Shown: positions 7,701 through 16,256, counted from the first letter of the stretch. The stretch: 64,000 bases of DNA from Actinotalea soli (GCF_017565425.1 NZ_JAGEMK010000001.1:496001-560000); one strand, 5' to 3'. The notes: generated from the sequence alone by a model not told the origin. Program-made: numbers and translations.

Positions 7701-9707
7701 ATGCTCGGCCACCGCCCCAGTGCTCGGTGGGCGCTCGTCGCCACCACCGCGCTCCTTCTCGCCGGCTGCACCCCGTCCGCCGCTGACGACAGCGAGCGCG
7801 ACGACGTCCAGGAGGCCGAGGAGGAGCGCGCCACGAGCATCACGGTCCAGCCCCTCTTCGCGCGCTCGGACGGCAGCGGAGGAGGGGTCGCGTCCGAGAC
7901 GATCTCGCGCGAGCCCTCCCCGGACGGCTCGTTCAGGATCGACTTCTCCGAGGACGAGGTCGGCGGACTGGGTGAGGCGTCCCGTGCGGCCTCCTGGAAC
8001 GCGGCCATCGTCGCGACGCTGCTGACCGGTGAGCCCCTCGACGGCCGCTTCGGGTTCGAGATCTCGGGACGCATCGACGGACCGAGCGCCGGAGCGCTGA
8101 AGACCGCAGCGCTCGTCGCGCTCCACCACGGCCACGAGATCGCCGACGACGTCACGATGACCGGGACGATCAACGCCACCGGCACCATCGGTCCGGTCGG
8201 CGGCATCCCCGAGAAGCTCCAGGGTGCGGCCGACGAGGAGATCACGACCGTGCTGGTCCCCCTCGGCCAACGGAACTCCCCGGACGCGGAGGGGAACGAC
8301 GTGGACCTCGTGCGTGAGGGTGACCGGCTCGGCGTCGAGGTGATCGAGGTCGGGGACATCTACGAGGCGTACCCCTACCTGACCGGCGAAGAGATCCCGC
8401 AGCCCTCCCAGGCCGGGGAGCCCCGCCTGGACAACCGCTCGTACGACAAGGTCAACGCTCAGGTCGACGCCGCGACCAGCAGGTTCCAGACCGCGGCGAA
8501 CCAGTTCACCGGCCTCCAGCACGACGTGCAGATCGCCCTGGCGGAGACCCTCCTGCTCCTGGAGGCGGAGGAGCTCATGGCCGAGAGCGCCGACCTCCAG
8601 CGGCAGGGCCTGGTCGCCGGTGCCTTCGTCAAGGCGCAGCAGGGCGCCGCGCTGATGGAGACGCTGCACGCGACGGGGAACGTGCTCAACCCGCTGTACA
8701 CGCAGGGCGAGCAGGGCCTGACGGTCATGCTCAACAACGCCACCGACCTGGGCCCGGCCTCGCAGCGCTTCATGGCCTTCCTCGACCAGCTCTCCACCTA
8801 CCAGGTCAGCACGCTCACCGACGCGGAGGCGCTGACCCAGGCCTATGCCGGCGCGTTCGACGCGTGGTCCCTCCTCGCCTTCGCGCAGCGTGAGATCGAC
8901 ACCATGAGCTCGAGGTGGGAGGCCGGGCAGTACGCCTCGCTGCAGGAGTTCTTCAACCATCTCGCCCTGCCCCTCGTCTACGCCGAGCTCGCGAAGGCGC
9001 AGCTGACCAACACGCAGGCGGTCTTCGAGGTCGGTCGCGACAACGTCGGCGCCCCTGTCATGGAGGACGTCGACCTGGCCCAGGTCGGTGACTTCTTCCG
9101 GCGCGGCGCGGAGGCCAACTTCGCGGCCTTCACGACCTCGGGTGAGGTGGCTGCCCTGAGCCGGTCCACGGGGATGTCGGCGGACGTCGTGGTCGGGCAC
9201 CTGGCTCGCTACGACATGAGCATCGCGCTCTCGGTCGAGCAGGCCGCGGTCGTGACCGCGTTCGCCGACTACATCGGCGAGGGCAAGCCGAACGCGGACT
9301 ACGCGGTGATGGGCTACGGGCTGAGCAACTACGTCCGCAACCAGATGCTCGTCGAGAAGTACCACAACAACGCGATCGTCGACGAGAACTACGAGGTGAC
9401 GGGGCTGCGCTTCCAGGGAGCGCTCGACAACGCCCTCGATCTGGGCCGTGCCCAGCTGTCCACCGGCATCGCCGACCTCCAGGAGGAGGAGACCTCCCCG
9501 GTGGTCGCCGTCGCCCAGTACGAGGCCGGCGGCGTCTACCGCACCGGGACCCCTGCCGAGCGGTTCGACGCCCTCAGCTACTACAACGGGGGCTTCATCA
9601 TGACGCAGCTGCTCGCCCGTCTGGGGGGCGTGGGAGAGCCGACCACGGCCGAGGACTCGGAGAGCGACGAGGCCGGCTCCTCCGCCCCCGAGGAGTCGCA
9701 GGACTGA
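7701..9707 (+). CDS. Lipoprotein with a Lon-type (S16) protease domain
   Basis: This protein has 668 residues. The ATG at 7701 follows a GAGG and gives a lipoprotein signal (residues 1-23, lipobox LLAGC, Cys23), so it should be anchored outside the membrane. Residues about 85-210 are a Lon proteolytic domain: DGPSAG carries the catalytic Ser129, and GPVGGIPEKLQGA the catalytic Lys172. The 43-residue gap equals that of the Ser-Lys dyad in E. coli Lon. No AAA+ ATPase or PDZ domain is present, unlike Lon or the YlbL-type S16 proteins. Residues about 240-600 are a long helical region of unknown function with many Gln/Glu, and the C-terminus is acidic. Substrate unknown. It converges on the beta-helix gene with 13 bases between them. 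Confidence 0.75.
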   Translation: MLGHRPSARWALVATTALLLAGCTPSAADDSERDDVQEAEEERATSITVQPLFARSDGSGGGVASETISREPSPDGSFRIDFSEDEVGGLGEASRAASWNAAIVATLLTGEPLDGRFGFEISGRIDGPSAGALKTAALVALHHGHEIADDVTMTGTINATGTIGPVGGIPEKLQGAADEEITTVLVPLGQRNSPDAEGNDVDLVREGDRLGVEVIEVGDIYEAYPYLTGEEIPQPSQAGEPRLDNRSYDKVNAQVDAATSRFQTAANQFTGLQHDVQIALAETLLLLEAEELMAESADLQRQGLVAGAFVKAQQGAALMETLHATGNVLNPLYTQGEQGLTVMLNNATDLGPASQRFMAFLDQLSTYQVSTLTDAEALTQAYAGAFDAWSLLAFAQREIDTMSSRWEAGQYASLQEFFNHLALPLVYAELAKAQLTNTQAVFEVGRDNVGAPVMEDVDLAQVGDFFRRGAEANFAAFTTSGEVAALSRSTGMSADVVVGHLARYDMSIALSVEQAAVVTAFADYIGEGKPNADYAVMGYGLSNYVRNQMLVEKYHNNAIVDENYEVTGLRFQGALDNALDLGRAQLSTGIADLQEEETSPVVAVAQYEAGGVYRTGTPAERFDALSYYNGGFIMTQLLARLGGVGEPTTAEDSESDEAGSSAPEESQD

Positions 9708-9720
9708 GCGGAGGTCGGGC

Positions 9721-11565
9721 TCAGCCGACCGTGACCACCCCGTCCACCGTGATGCCGGGACGCCCGCTGGTCCCCTCGACCTCGACCCGGATGGTGCGTT
9801 CGGCGGAGCTCGGCCAGCTGCGGTTCCACACGACCTGCTGGGAGGCCTCGGGCCCGTTCAGGTCCAGGGCCGTGATGCGGGCCCCGTCCACGTAGATCAC
9901 CGCACGCCCCGCATCGGGGCGGCGCTGGGCGACGAGGGCGACCGCGCGACCGGTGAAGGTGTGGGTGAGCGCGGACCCTGGCGTCTCCGAGCGCAGGGCG
10001 GCACCTCCGTGGTGGGCGGTGCCGCTGACGGTCGACCAGGTGCCTGTGCGCTGCATCGAGGTGTCCCGGACCACCGACACGGTCCGCGTGGTCGACGCGC
10101 TCCGGGTGTTCCCGGCCTCGTCCTCGGCGACCGCGGTCCACGTGCCCAGCCCTGCAGCGCTGCCGTAGGCGACGGTGCGGGCCGGCTCGAAGGTCCCCTG
10201 GGTCGTTCCGGCGAGGGACACGTGGCGCAGACGCACGTCGTCCTGAGCCTCCCACTGCACGGTGATCGGCGCGGTGCCGGAGGCGGAGAGCGCGCCGGTG
10301 CGCAGCGTGACCTCGGGGGCCCTGGTGACGGTCGGGGCGACGGTGTCCCGCACCACGGTGACGACCGGGGACGTCGTGGTCTGCCCCGAGGCGGACCGCG
10401 CCCGGACGGTCAGGTCGTTGGAGCCGGCGACCACCGGCACACGGGTACGGGTCGCCGGTGCTGCGGCCGTGGCGACGACCGTGCCGCCGCGCAGGATCTC
10501 GTACCCGGTGACGGCGGGGCCCGCATGGGCCCAGGTGAGCTCGACCGAGGAGTCCCGGGTGTAGTGCGTGCCGCCGGCGGCACGGGCACCGGTCACCATG
10601 CCGACCACCGGGCTGCGGAGCGGGGAGGGCGTCGTCGTGTACCCCGGGGAGACGTACCCGGTCCCGGCAAGCCCGGAGGGCACGAACTGGCCGCCGGGCG
10701 GGACGCCGACCGCAACCGAGGGCCAGGCCTGCGTGCCCGCCCCGGAGCCCCGCGGCCACAGATAGGTGTCCGGCGAACCCGTGCTGCTGGGCTGCACCCA
10801 GACGTCGGACAGGGTCAACGGCCACGACAGGCTGTCGCGCCAGACCATGTACCCGCTCGCGCTCGTGCCCCGCAGGTCCACCCGGCGCAGGTCCATGCGC
10901 TGCGGCTGGACCGCACCGTGCTGCTGGGGCAGGAGGAAGAGGCCCTGGTACGTCGTGGCCCCGCTCAGACCGTCGACGCGGAGCTCACGGGGGCCGTTCC
11001 ACGTCTGGATCACGTCGGCGTGGTGCCCTGCCTGGCTGCCGTGCACGGTCTCGACGCGGATGTTCTGCAGCTGCACGACGGCGCCGTGCGGTTGGCTGAG
11101 GTTGATCCCCTCCCCCAGTCCCGCGCCCGAGATGCGCAGGCCCTCGACATGGACGGTGCCGGTCTGGTCCCGCAGGTAGAGCCCCCGGTTGGCGCCCTCG
11201 ACCGTGCCGACGCCGGAGGGGATGGTGATCTCGCCGCCGATGAGGACGACGTCGTCGCCGCCGTTGACGATGAGCCCCCCGGCGCCGCTGAGGGGCGTGG
11301 AGGGCATCCGCAGGACGTAGTCCTGGCCGGGTGCGAGCCGCAGGTCACGGTTCGCCGACGTGACGTCGATGGTGATCGGGTCGGTCAAGGTGGGGGGCGC
11401 CCAGCTCAGACGGGGGCTCGAGGCGACAGCGGGGGGCGCCGTGGCGATCCCGAGCGCCGGGGTGGCGGCGAGGAGCGTCCCGCCGAGGACGAGAGCGAGC
11501 AGGGTCCGAGCCGGACGCGGCGCGCGCGAGCGGCGGACGGCCAGTGCTGGGCGGTTCGATGTCAT
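9721..11565 (-). CDS. Secreted right-handed beta-helix protein with Ig-like and C-terminal beta-sandwich modules
   Basis: This exported protein has 614 residues. The ATG at 11565 follows GGGGGACC and gives an Arg-rich then hydrophobic signal peptide (RTLLALVLGGTLLAATPALG). Residues about 60-300 look like a parallel beta-helix of the pectate-lyase type, with short Gly/Val strands such as GGLIVNGGDDVVLIGGEITI and GLYLRDQTGTVHVEGLRI. Residues about 335-400 resemble a fibronectin/Ig-like domain, followed by an Ig-like repeat ending in WTAVAEDEAGNTRS. The last roughly 100 residues (FTGRAVALVAQRRPD, IYVDGARI) match a beta-sandwich common at the end of actinobacterial secreted proteins. I see no clear catalytic triad. 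A surface polysaccharide-binding or degrading role is likely, but the substrate is unknown. Confidence 0.7.
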   Translation of the reverse strand: MTSNRPALAVRRSRAPRPARTLLALVLGGTLLAATPALGIATAPPAVASSPRLSWAPPTLTDPITIDVTSANRDLRLAPGQDYVLRMPSTPLSGAGGLIVNGGDDVVLIGGEITIPSGVGTVEGANRGLYLRDQTGTVHVEGLRISGAGLGEGINLSQPHGAVVQLQNIRVETVHGSQAGHHADVIQTWNGPRELRVDGLSGATTYQGLFLLPQQHGAVQPQRMDLRRVDLRGTSASGYMVWRDSLSWPLTLSDVWVQPSSTGSPDTYLWPRGSGAGTQAWPSVAVGVPPGGQFVPSGLAGTGYVSPGYTTTPSPLRSPVVGMVTGARAAGGTHYTRDSSVELTWAHAGPAVTGYEILRGGTVVATAAAPATRTRVPVVAGSNDLTVRARSASGQTTTSPVVTVVRDTVAPTVTRAPEVTLRTGALSASGTAPITVQWEAQDDVRLRHVSLAGTTQGTFEPARTVAYGSAAGLGTWTAVAEDEAGNTRSASTTRTVSVVRDTSMQRTGTWSTVSGTAHHGGAALRSETPGSALTHTFTGRAVALVAQRRPDAGRAVIYVDGARITALDLNGPEASQQVVWNRSWPSSAERTIRVEVEGTSGRPGITVDGVVTVG

Positions 11566-11640
11566 GCGTGCTGGTCCCCCTGGGTGAACGTCCCGGGCAC
11601 GGCGCCCGGCTGACCAGTGCATCGACAACTTCACCCGCTC
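11566..11640 (-). promoter_or_regulatory. Structured 5' leader of the beta-helix gene (candidate)
   Basis: On the minus strand this leader can fold with an outer stem (11582-11588 with 11630-11636, GGGTGAA/TTCACCC) around an inner hairpin (11593-11598 with 11604-11609). It lies directly before the ribosome site of the secreted beta-helix protein. I do not recognise a named riboswitch. It could be cis-regulatory or chance pairing in GC-rich DNA. Confidence 0.25.
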
Positions 11641-11833
11641 CTTGAGTGGCGCGAGGCCCCGTGGATCGCCTAGGGCGTGACGAACCGGACACCACCCCTT
11701 CAAGAACTCCGGCATCCGATGGCGAACCAGGACGATTGGGCAGGTGTGGCGTGCGTCACATTCGGTCCTGCCCCGAGGTGCGGGACGCGCCGTCACCGGG
11801 GATGGTCGGTGGACGACCCGACGGAGGCACCCG

Positions 11834-12148
11834 ATGAACGTTCCCGACCCGACGCGGAGATCGGCCGACCCGACCCCCGCCGCCAGGGCAGGCCGTCACC
11901 CCGCGGGCCGTCCGGACCACCACGACCCCACGGCCGGCCTCGGTGGTGCTCCACCCGCCCACAGCGCGCTGACCTTGCGCCTCGTCCTGGCGAGCTTCGG
12001 CCTCGTGGTGTGCACCGTCGGCGCCGTCCTGGCCGCGGGCGCCCCTGAGCTGCGAGGCATGATGATCCTGATGATCGTGCTGGCCGTCGTCGCAGCGGTC
12101 GACATCGTCGTCATCATCAGACGCAAGAGGCGGGGCGAGCCCGGTTGA
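11834..12148 (+). CDS. Small two-helix membrane protein (DUF6343-like)
   Basis: This protein has 104 residues. The ATG at 11834 is set by a good GGAGG six bases upstream. The first half is hydrophilic and rich in Pro, His, Arg and Asp. The second half has two transmembrane helices (LRLVLASFGLVVCTVGAVLA and MMILMIVLAVVAAVDIVVII) and ends in basic residues RRKRRGEPG, so the C-terminus should stay in the cytoplasm. The layout, including LTLRLVLASFG before the first helix, resembles the actinobacterial DUF6343 family, whose function is unknown. The next gene starts 25 bases downstream on the same strand. Confidence 0.6.
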   Translation: MNVPDPTRRSADPTPAARAGRHPAGRPDHHDPTAGLGGAPPAHSALTLRLVLASFGLVVCTVGAVLAAGAPELRGMMILMIVLAVVAAVDIVVIIRRKRRGEPG

Positions 12149-12173
12149 TCCTCACCACGAAAGAGAGCACCAC

Positions 12174-12488
12174 GTGATCGGCATCGTCGTCCGCTTCGAC
12201 CTCGTCGACCCGACCGCCGCCCGTCGGTTCGACGAGCTCACCGACGACGTGGTGCCCGCGATCACCGCGGGCGAGCCCGGAACCCTCGTCTACGCCACCC
12301 AGGCCGTGGTCGGGGATCCCCTCGCCCGGGTCTTCTACGAGGTCTACGCGGACGACGACGCTCTCCAGGCCCATGAAGACGCCCCGCACGTGCAGCAGTT
12401 CCACGCGCTCAAGGCACCGCTCCTGCGCGTCCCGCCCCGTGTCGAGCACGTGGTCCTCGGAGCTGCGACAGGGCTCCCGCCGGGCTGA
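12174..12488 (+). CDS. Antibiotic-biosynthesis monooxygenase (ABM) domain protein, putative quinol monooxygenase
   Basis: This 104-residue single-domain protein with a ferredoxin-like alpha/beta fold resembles YgiN. The segments IGIVVRFDLVD, GTLVYATQAV, FYEVYADDDALQAHEDAPH and VQQFHALKAPLL follow the ABM pattern, including the His-rich helix. Such proteins act as cofactor-free oxygenases on quinols or polyketides, or as heme-handling or purely regulatory dimers, so no substrate is assigned. The GTG start follows AAAGAGAG. It may be co-transcribed with the small membrane protein before it and converges on the PHP gene. Confidence 0.75.
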   Translation: MIGIVVRFDLVDPTAARRFDELTDDVVPAITAGEPGTLVYATQAVVGDPLARVFYEVYADDDALQAHEDAPHVQQFHALKAPLLRVPPRVEHVVLGAATGLPPG

Positions 12489-12518
12489 CGGCCACGGATC
12501 AGGAGCAGCCGGCCGAGG

Positions 12519-13574
12519 TCAGCGCCGCCCCGTCCACGCGAGCAGGCGGTCGACCGGCCAGGTGGTCACCACCCTGTCGGCATCGACCCCGTGGGCGGCG
12601 AGTCGGTCGCACCCGTCGACGAGCCAGTCGAGCTGACCCGGGGCGTGGGCGTCGGAGTCCACGGTGAACAGGCACCCCACCTCGACCGCGATCGCGATGA
12701 GCTCCTCGGGCGGGTCCCGACGATCAGGACGGCTGTTGACCTCGACGGCCACCTGGTGCTCGGCGCACGCCTCGAAGACGGCCCTCGCGTCGAAGTCGCT
12801 CGGGGGCCGCTCGCGCCCCAGCACGCGACGCCCGGTGCAGTGCCCGAGCACGTCGACCGACGGGCCCGTCACCGCGGCGACCATCCGCCGGGTCATCGCA
12901 GCACGGTCCATCCTCAGCTTCGAGTGGACCGAGGCGACCACCACGTCGAGCTCGTCGAGCAGGGCTGGTTCCTGGTCCAGCCCACCGTCGTCGAGCACGT
13001 CCACCTCGATGCCGCGCAGCAGCCGGAACGGCGCGAGGACCTCGTTCGCCTGGGCGATCCGGGCCATCTGACGGCGCAGGCGGGCCGGGGTGAGACCGTG
13101 GGCCACCGTCAGCCGGGGCGAGTGGTCGGTCACGGCCAGGTACTCGTGCCCGATCTGCACACCGGCCAGGGCCATGTCCTCGAGGGGTGCGCTGCCGTCG
13201 CTCGCCTCGGTGTGGGAGTGCAGGTCTCCGCGGATGGCCTCGCGCAGGTGACGGCCTGCCGCGGTGCTCCGCCCCTCACGCTCGAGCAGGTCGGCCTCGA
13301 GCTCGGCGAGGACGGTCGGGGTGGAGCCCGCGAGGACCTCGCGGACCACGTCCGCGGTCTTGGAGCCGACCCCCGAGATCTGCTGCCAGCTGTCCGCGCG
13401 GCGGTGCTGGTCCCAGTCGGCCTCGTCGAGCTCGCGCAACCGGTCCCCTGCCCCGCGGTAGGCGGCGCACCGGTAGGAGGAGGCCTGCTGACGCTCCAGG
13501 AGGAAGGCCACCCGGTGCAGGGTCGCGACCACCTCGTCCTGATCGACCTCGTCCCGACCGCGCTGGGGCGCCAC
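12519..13574 (-). CDS. HhH-PHP phosphoesterase (PolX-like without polymerase domain), downstream of ku
   Basis: This protein has 351 residues. Residues 10-100 resemble the N-terminal helical region of PolX (VATLHRVAFLLERQQASSYR, then ISGVGSKTADVVREVL with a helix-hairpin-helix). Residues about 116-340 are a PHP domain with the full set of metal-binding motifs: GDLHSHTEASDG, AVTDHS, RGIEVDVL, VVASVHSKL, DVLGHCTGR, VEVNSR and DSDAHAPG. No polymerase palm is present. PHP domains of PolX and related proteins are metal-dependent nucleases or phosphatases. The GTG start lies four bases after the stop of ku on the same strand, so the two should share a transcript. A DNA end-processing role is inferred from that context. 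A histidinol-phosphatase-like role is less likely given the HhH region. Confidence 0.8.
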   Translation of the reverse strand: MAPQRGRDEVDQDEVVATLHRVAFLLERQQASSYRCAAYRGAGDRLRELDEADWDQHRRADSWQQISGVGSKTADVVREVLAGSTPTVLAELEADLLEREGRSTAAGRHLREAIRGDLHSHTEASDGSAPLEDMALAGVQIGHEYLAVTDHSPRLTVAHGLTPARLRRQMARIAQANEVLAPFRLLRGIEVDVLDDGGLDQEPALLDELDVVVASVHSKLRMDRAAMTRRMVAAVTGPSVDVLGHCTGRRVLGRERPPSDFDARAVFEACAEHQVAVEVNSRPDRRDPPEELIAIAVEVGCLFTVDSDAHAPGQLDWLVDGCDRLAAHGVDADRVVTTWPVDRLLAWTGRR

Positions 13575-13577
13575 GGG

Positions 13578-14633
13578 TCAGGAGGCCTTGCGGGGAGAGG
13601 CCTTCTTGGCCCTGGTCGCCTTCGCAGTGCTGGGCTTGGTACTGCCGGACGTGGCACTGCTGGACGTGGCACTGCTGGGCTTGGCGCTGCTGCCCTTGGC
13701 GCTGCCGGACTTCGCGGCAGCCGTCTTGGCAGGGCCGCTCGTGGTGGCGGAGCTCTTCTTCGCGGTGCCGCCCTTCGCGGTGGTGCTCCTGGAGGCGCCG
13801 CCGCCCCGCGCAGGGGCCTTCCCCCCGGAGGACCCCGCTCCGCCCCGCGTCCCGCGGGCCTTCTCGACGCTGCGCTGCAGGGCCGAGAGCAGGTCGACCA
13901 CCTCGGCTCCCTCCGAGCTGTCCTGCTCCTCGGCCTTCTCGGGCACGACGGTCGTCCCCGAGCTGACCTTGGCCTCGATCAGCTGCTCGAGGGCCACGCG
14001 GTAGCTGTCCTCGAACTCCGAGGGGTCGAAGTCCGCCGCGAGGGACTCGACCAGCGAGGACGCCATGGTGAGCTCCTGGGGCCGGAGCTTGACGTCCGCG
14101 TCGAGGACCGGGAAGTCGGCCTCGCGCACCTCGTCGGGCCAGAGCAGGGTCTGCAGGCAGATGACGTCGTCGCGCACCCGCAGCACGGCCATCGACTCCC
14201 GCTGGCGCAGCGCGACCTTGACCACGGCCATCCGGTCGGTCTGGCGCAGGGCCTCGCGCAGCAGGGCGTAGGGCTTGGCCGCGGTCTTGTCCGGCTCGAG
14301 GTAGTACGTCTTGGCGAGCATGATGGGGTCGACCTGGTCCGCCGGGACGAACTCCTCGACGGCGATCTCGCGCTCGGTGGTCAGCGGCAGCTCGTCGAGG
14401 TCCTCGTCGGTGAGCACCACCATCTGCCCGTCGTCGGTCTCGTAGCCCTTGACGATGTCGTCGGGCCTGACCTCCTCGCCGTCGACGCTGCAGACCTTGC
14501 GGTACCGGATGCGCCCGCCGTCCTCGCGGTGCACCTGGTGCAGGGCCACGCTGTGCTCACCGGTCGCGGCATAGAGCTTGACCGGCACGTTGACGAGCCC
14601 GAAGGCCACGGCCCCCTTCCAGATCGCGCGCAT
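13578..14633 (-). CDS. ku: Non-homologous end joining protein Ku
   Basis: This 351-residue bacterial Ku binds double-strand DNA ends as a homodimer ring and recruits LigD. It begins MRAIWKGAVAFGLVNVPVKL, the standard Ku start, and AGGAGG sits upstream, so the ATG at 14633 is preferred to the one 15 bases earlier. The core runs to about residue 255 and includes YYLEPDK, PYALLREAL and LRPQELTMASSLV. The rest is a low-complexity Ser/Ala/Lys/Thr/Gly tail (AKSGSAK, SSAKPSSATSSS) ending in RAKKASPRKAS. The tail is encoded by imperfect tandem repeats around 13640-13790. Lysine-rich Ku tails bind DNA in mycobacteria. It is divergent from the LigD polymerase gene and followed by the PHP gene. Confidence 0.95.
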   Translation of the reverse strand: MRAIWKGAVAFGLVNVPVKLYAATGEHSVALHQVHREDGGRIRYRKVCSVDGEEVRPDDIVKGYETDDGQMVVLTDEDLDELPLTTEREIAVEEFVPADQVDPIMLAKTYYLEPDKTAAKPYALLREALRQTDRMAVVKVALRQRESMAVLRVRDDVICLQTLLWPDEVREADFPVLDADVKLRPQELTMASSLVESLAADFDPSEFEDSYRVALEQLIEAKVSSGTTVVPEKAEEQDSSEGAEVVDLLSALQRSVEKARGTRGGAGSSGGKAPARGGGASRSTTAKGGTAKKSSATTSGPAKTAAAKSGSAKGSSAKPSSATSSSATSGSTKPSTAKATRAKKASPRKAS

Positions 14634-14840
14634 CTCGCCCCTCCTCATCCGGTGCAGGGTCCCCCGGCGAGACCGCCGGCCCCCGCGACCCGACGCCCAG
14701 GGGCGCACCAGAGCCGGGGTGCCGGTCAGCACCTTCCTGGGCAGGATGGACCCGCACACCCCTGGTCCGCTACCCGAGAACGCAGGTCGGGCTCGGCGAA
14801 CCGATCGAGCACGACGACGGCGCGAGGCGCGGGAGGACCG

Positions 14841-15725
14841 ATGGGCGACCAGCCGCAGTGGGTCGAGGTCGAGGGCAGACGCGTCAAGCTGACCCACCTG
14901 GACCGGGTTCTGTATCCCGCCACGGGGTTCACCAAGGCCGAGATGATCCACTACTACACGCAGGCCGCCCCGGCGATCCTCGGGCAGCTGCGCGACCGGC
15001 CGGTCACGCGCATCCGCTTCCCCGAGGGAGTCGACGGCGAGCGCTTCTTCGAGAAGAACACCCCTCGTGGCGCCCCCGACTGGCTGAGGCACCACGAGCT
15101 GCGGGCCAGCCCCGGGTCGCAGGACGAGGGCACGATCGTGGACCTCCCCGTCCTGGACGACCTCCCCTCCCTGGTGTGGGCGGCCAACGCGGGCGCGGTC
15201 GAGCTGCACACCCCGCAGTGGCGGGTCGGGCCCCGCGGCGGGGTGCGAGCCCCCGACCGGCTCGTCGTCGACCTCGACCCGGGCGAGGGTGCGGGCCTGG
15301 AGGAGTGCGCCGAGGTGGCCCACCTGGTGGCCGAGCGGCTGGGCGACGCGGGGTTGGACGACGTCGTCCCCGTCACCAGTGGCAGCAAGGGGCTCCAGCT
15401 CTACGCCGTCCTCGACGGCCGTCGCACCGCGACGCAGGTCCGCGAGCAGGCCCATGACCTCGCGCTCGGGCTCGCGGAGGACCACCCGCAGCTGGTCGTG
15501 GCCTCGATGAAGCGCGCGCTGCGGCCCGGCAAGGTGCTCCTCGACTGGTCGCAGAACCATCCCGCCAAGACGACCGTGACCCCGTACTCCCTGCGCGGGC
15601 GTGAACGACCCCAGGTCGCCGCGCCGCGCCGCTGGGAGGAGCTCGGGCCAGGGCTCGCGCAGCTCGACCCCGGCACGGTCCTCGACCGGCTCGAGCAGGA
15701 CGGCGACCTGCTCGCCCCCGACTGA
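14841..15725 (+). CDS. ligD: LigD-type polymerase (primase-like NHEJ polymerase), stand-alone
   Basis: This 294-residue archaeo-eukaryotic primase-type polymerase fills or extends broken ends, preferring ribonucleotides, during end joining. It has the LigD-Pol start (VKLTHLDRVLYPATGFTKAE), the metal-binding DLD at Asp144/Asp146 (LVVDLDPGEG), TSGSKGLQLY, and LLDWSQNHPAKTT near the end. A strong GGGAGGACCG precedes the ATG. Ligase and phosphoesterase domains are absent, so an ATP-dependent ligase must be encoded elsewhere. The gene is divergent from ku across 207 bases that should hold both promoters. The symbol refers to the polymerase domain only. Confidence 0.92.
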   Translation: MGDQPQWVEVEGRRVKLTHLDRVLYPATGFTKAEMIHYYTQAAPAILGQLRDRPVTRIRFPEGVDGERFFEKNTPRGAPDWLRHHELRASPGSQDEGTIVDLPVLDDLPSLVWAANAGAVELHTPQWRVGPRGGVRAPDRLVVDLDPGEGAGLEECAEVAHLVAERLGDAGLDDVVPVTSGSKGLQLYAVLDGRRTATQVREQAHDLALGLAEDHPQLVVASMKRALRPGKVLLDWSQNHPAKTTVTPYSLRGRERPQVAAPRRWEELGPGLAQLDPGTVLDRLEQDGDLLAPD

Positions 15726-15813
15726 CCACCCGGCCCCTGACCGCGCCGGCCGGGCGGTCGGTCCGGGACCGAGCACCCAGGCACGAGCAGACCAGCTGTG
15801 GTTCCCTGGCCCA

Positions 15814-16245
15814 GTGCTGACCCCTGAGCCAGACCCCAGCCACGACGCCGACGCCCTCGCCGACCTGCTGCGCACCCCAGCGCGGTGGGCCGTCGTCGGG
15901 CTCTCGACCAACGCCGCCCGAGCGGCCTTCGGGGTCGCGGCCTATCTCCGGCGGCTGGGGCACGAGGTCGTCCCTGTCCATCCCCGTGCCGAGACGGTGC
16001 ACGGTGCCCGGGGGTACCGCAGCCTCGGGGAGGTGCCCGGGGCCGTGGACGTCGTCGACGTCTTCGTGAACTCGGCGCGCGCCGGCACGGTGATCGACGA
16101 GGCCGTCGCGATCGGGGCTCGCGCGGTGTGGTTGCAGCTCGGCGTGCACGACGTCGCAGCCGAGGCCCGTGCCCGCGAGGCGGGCCTCACCGTGGTCAGC
16201 GACACCTGCCCCAAGATCGAAGGGGCGCGGCTGGGCCTGGCCTGA
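15814..16245 (+). CDS. CoA-binding domain protein (YccU family)
   Basis: This 143-residue Rossmann-fold protein corresponds to the CoA-binding domain of succinyl-CoA ligase standing alone. Visible features are the nucleotide loop VVGLSTNAARAAFGVAAYL, VVPVHPRAE, VDVVDVFVN, AVWLQLGVHD and the C-terminal DTCPKIE, all as in YccU/YneT. The function of the family is not known; CoA binding is structural knowledge. The in-frame GTG at 15814 is the best start. It converges on glnE with only 11 bases between stops. Confidence 0.85.
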   Translation: MLTPEPDPSHDADALADLLRTPARWAVVGLSTNAARAAFGVAAYLRRLGHEVVPVHPRAETVHGARGYRSLGEVPGAVDVVDVFVNSARAGTVIDEAVAIGARAVWLQLGVHDVAAEARAREAGLTVVSDTCPKIEGARLGLA

Positions 16246-16256
16246 CCCCCGCCCGC

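Noticed and set aside
13640-13790. Tandem repeats as a CRISPR-like or minisatellite element
   Set aside because: They are in frame inside the ku tail and encode the SAKT-rich protein sequence; no spacers or cas genes are present.
12591-14840. Very long open frame on the plus strand running into the LigD polymerase gene
   Set aside because: Everything before 14841 is antisense to the PHP and Ku genes and low in complexity. Such frames arise because stop codons are rare at this GC content.
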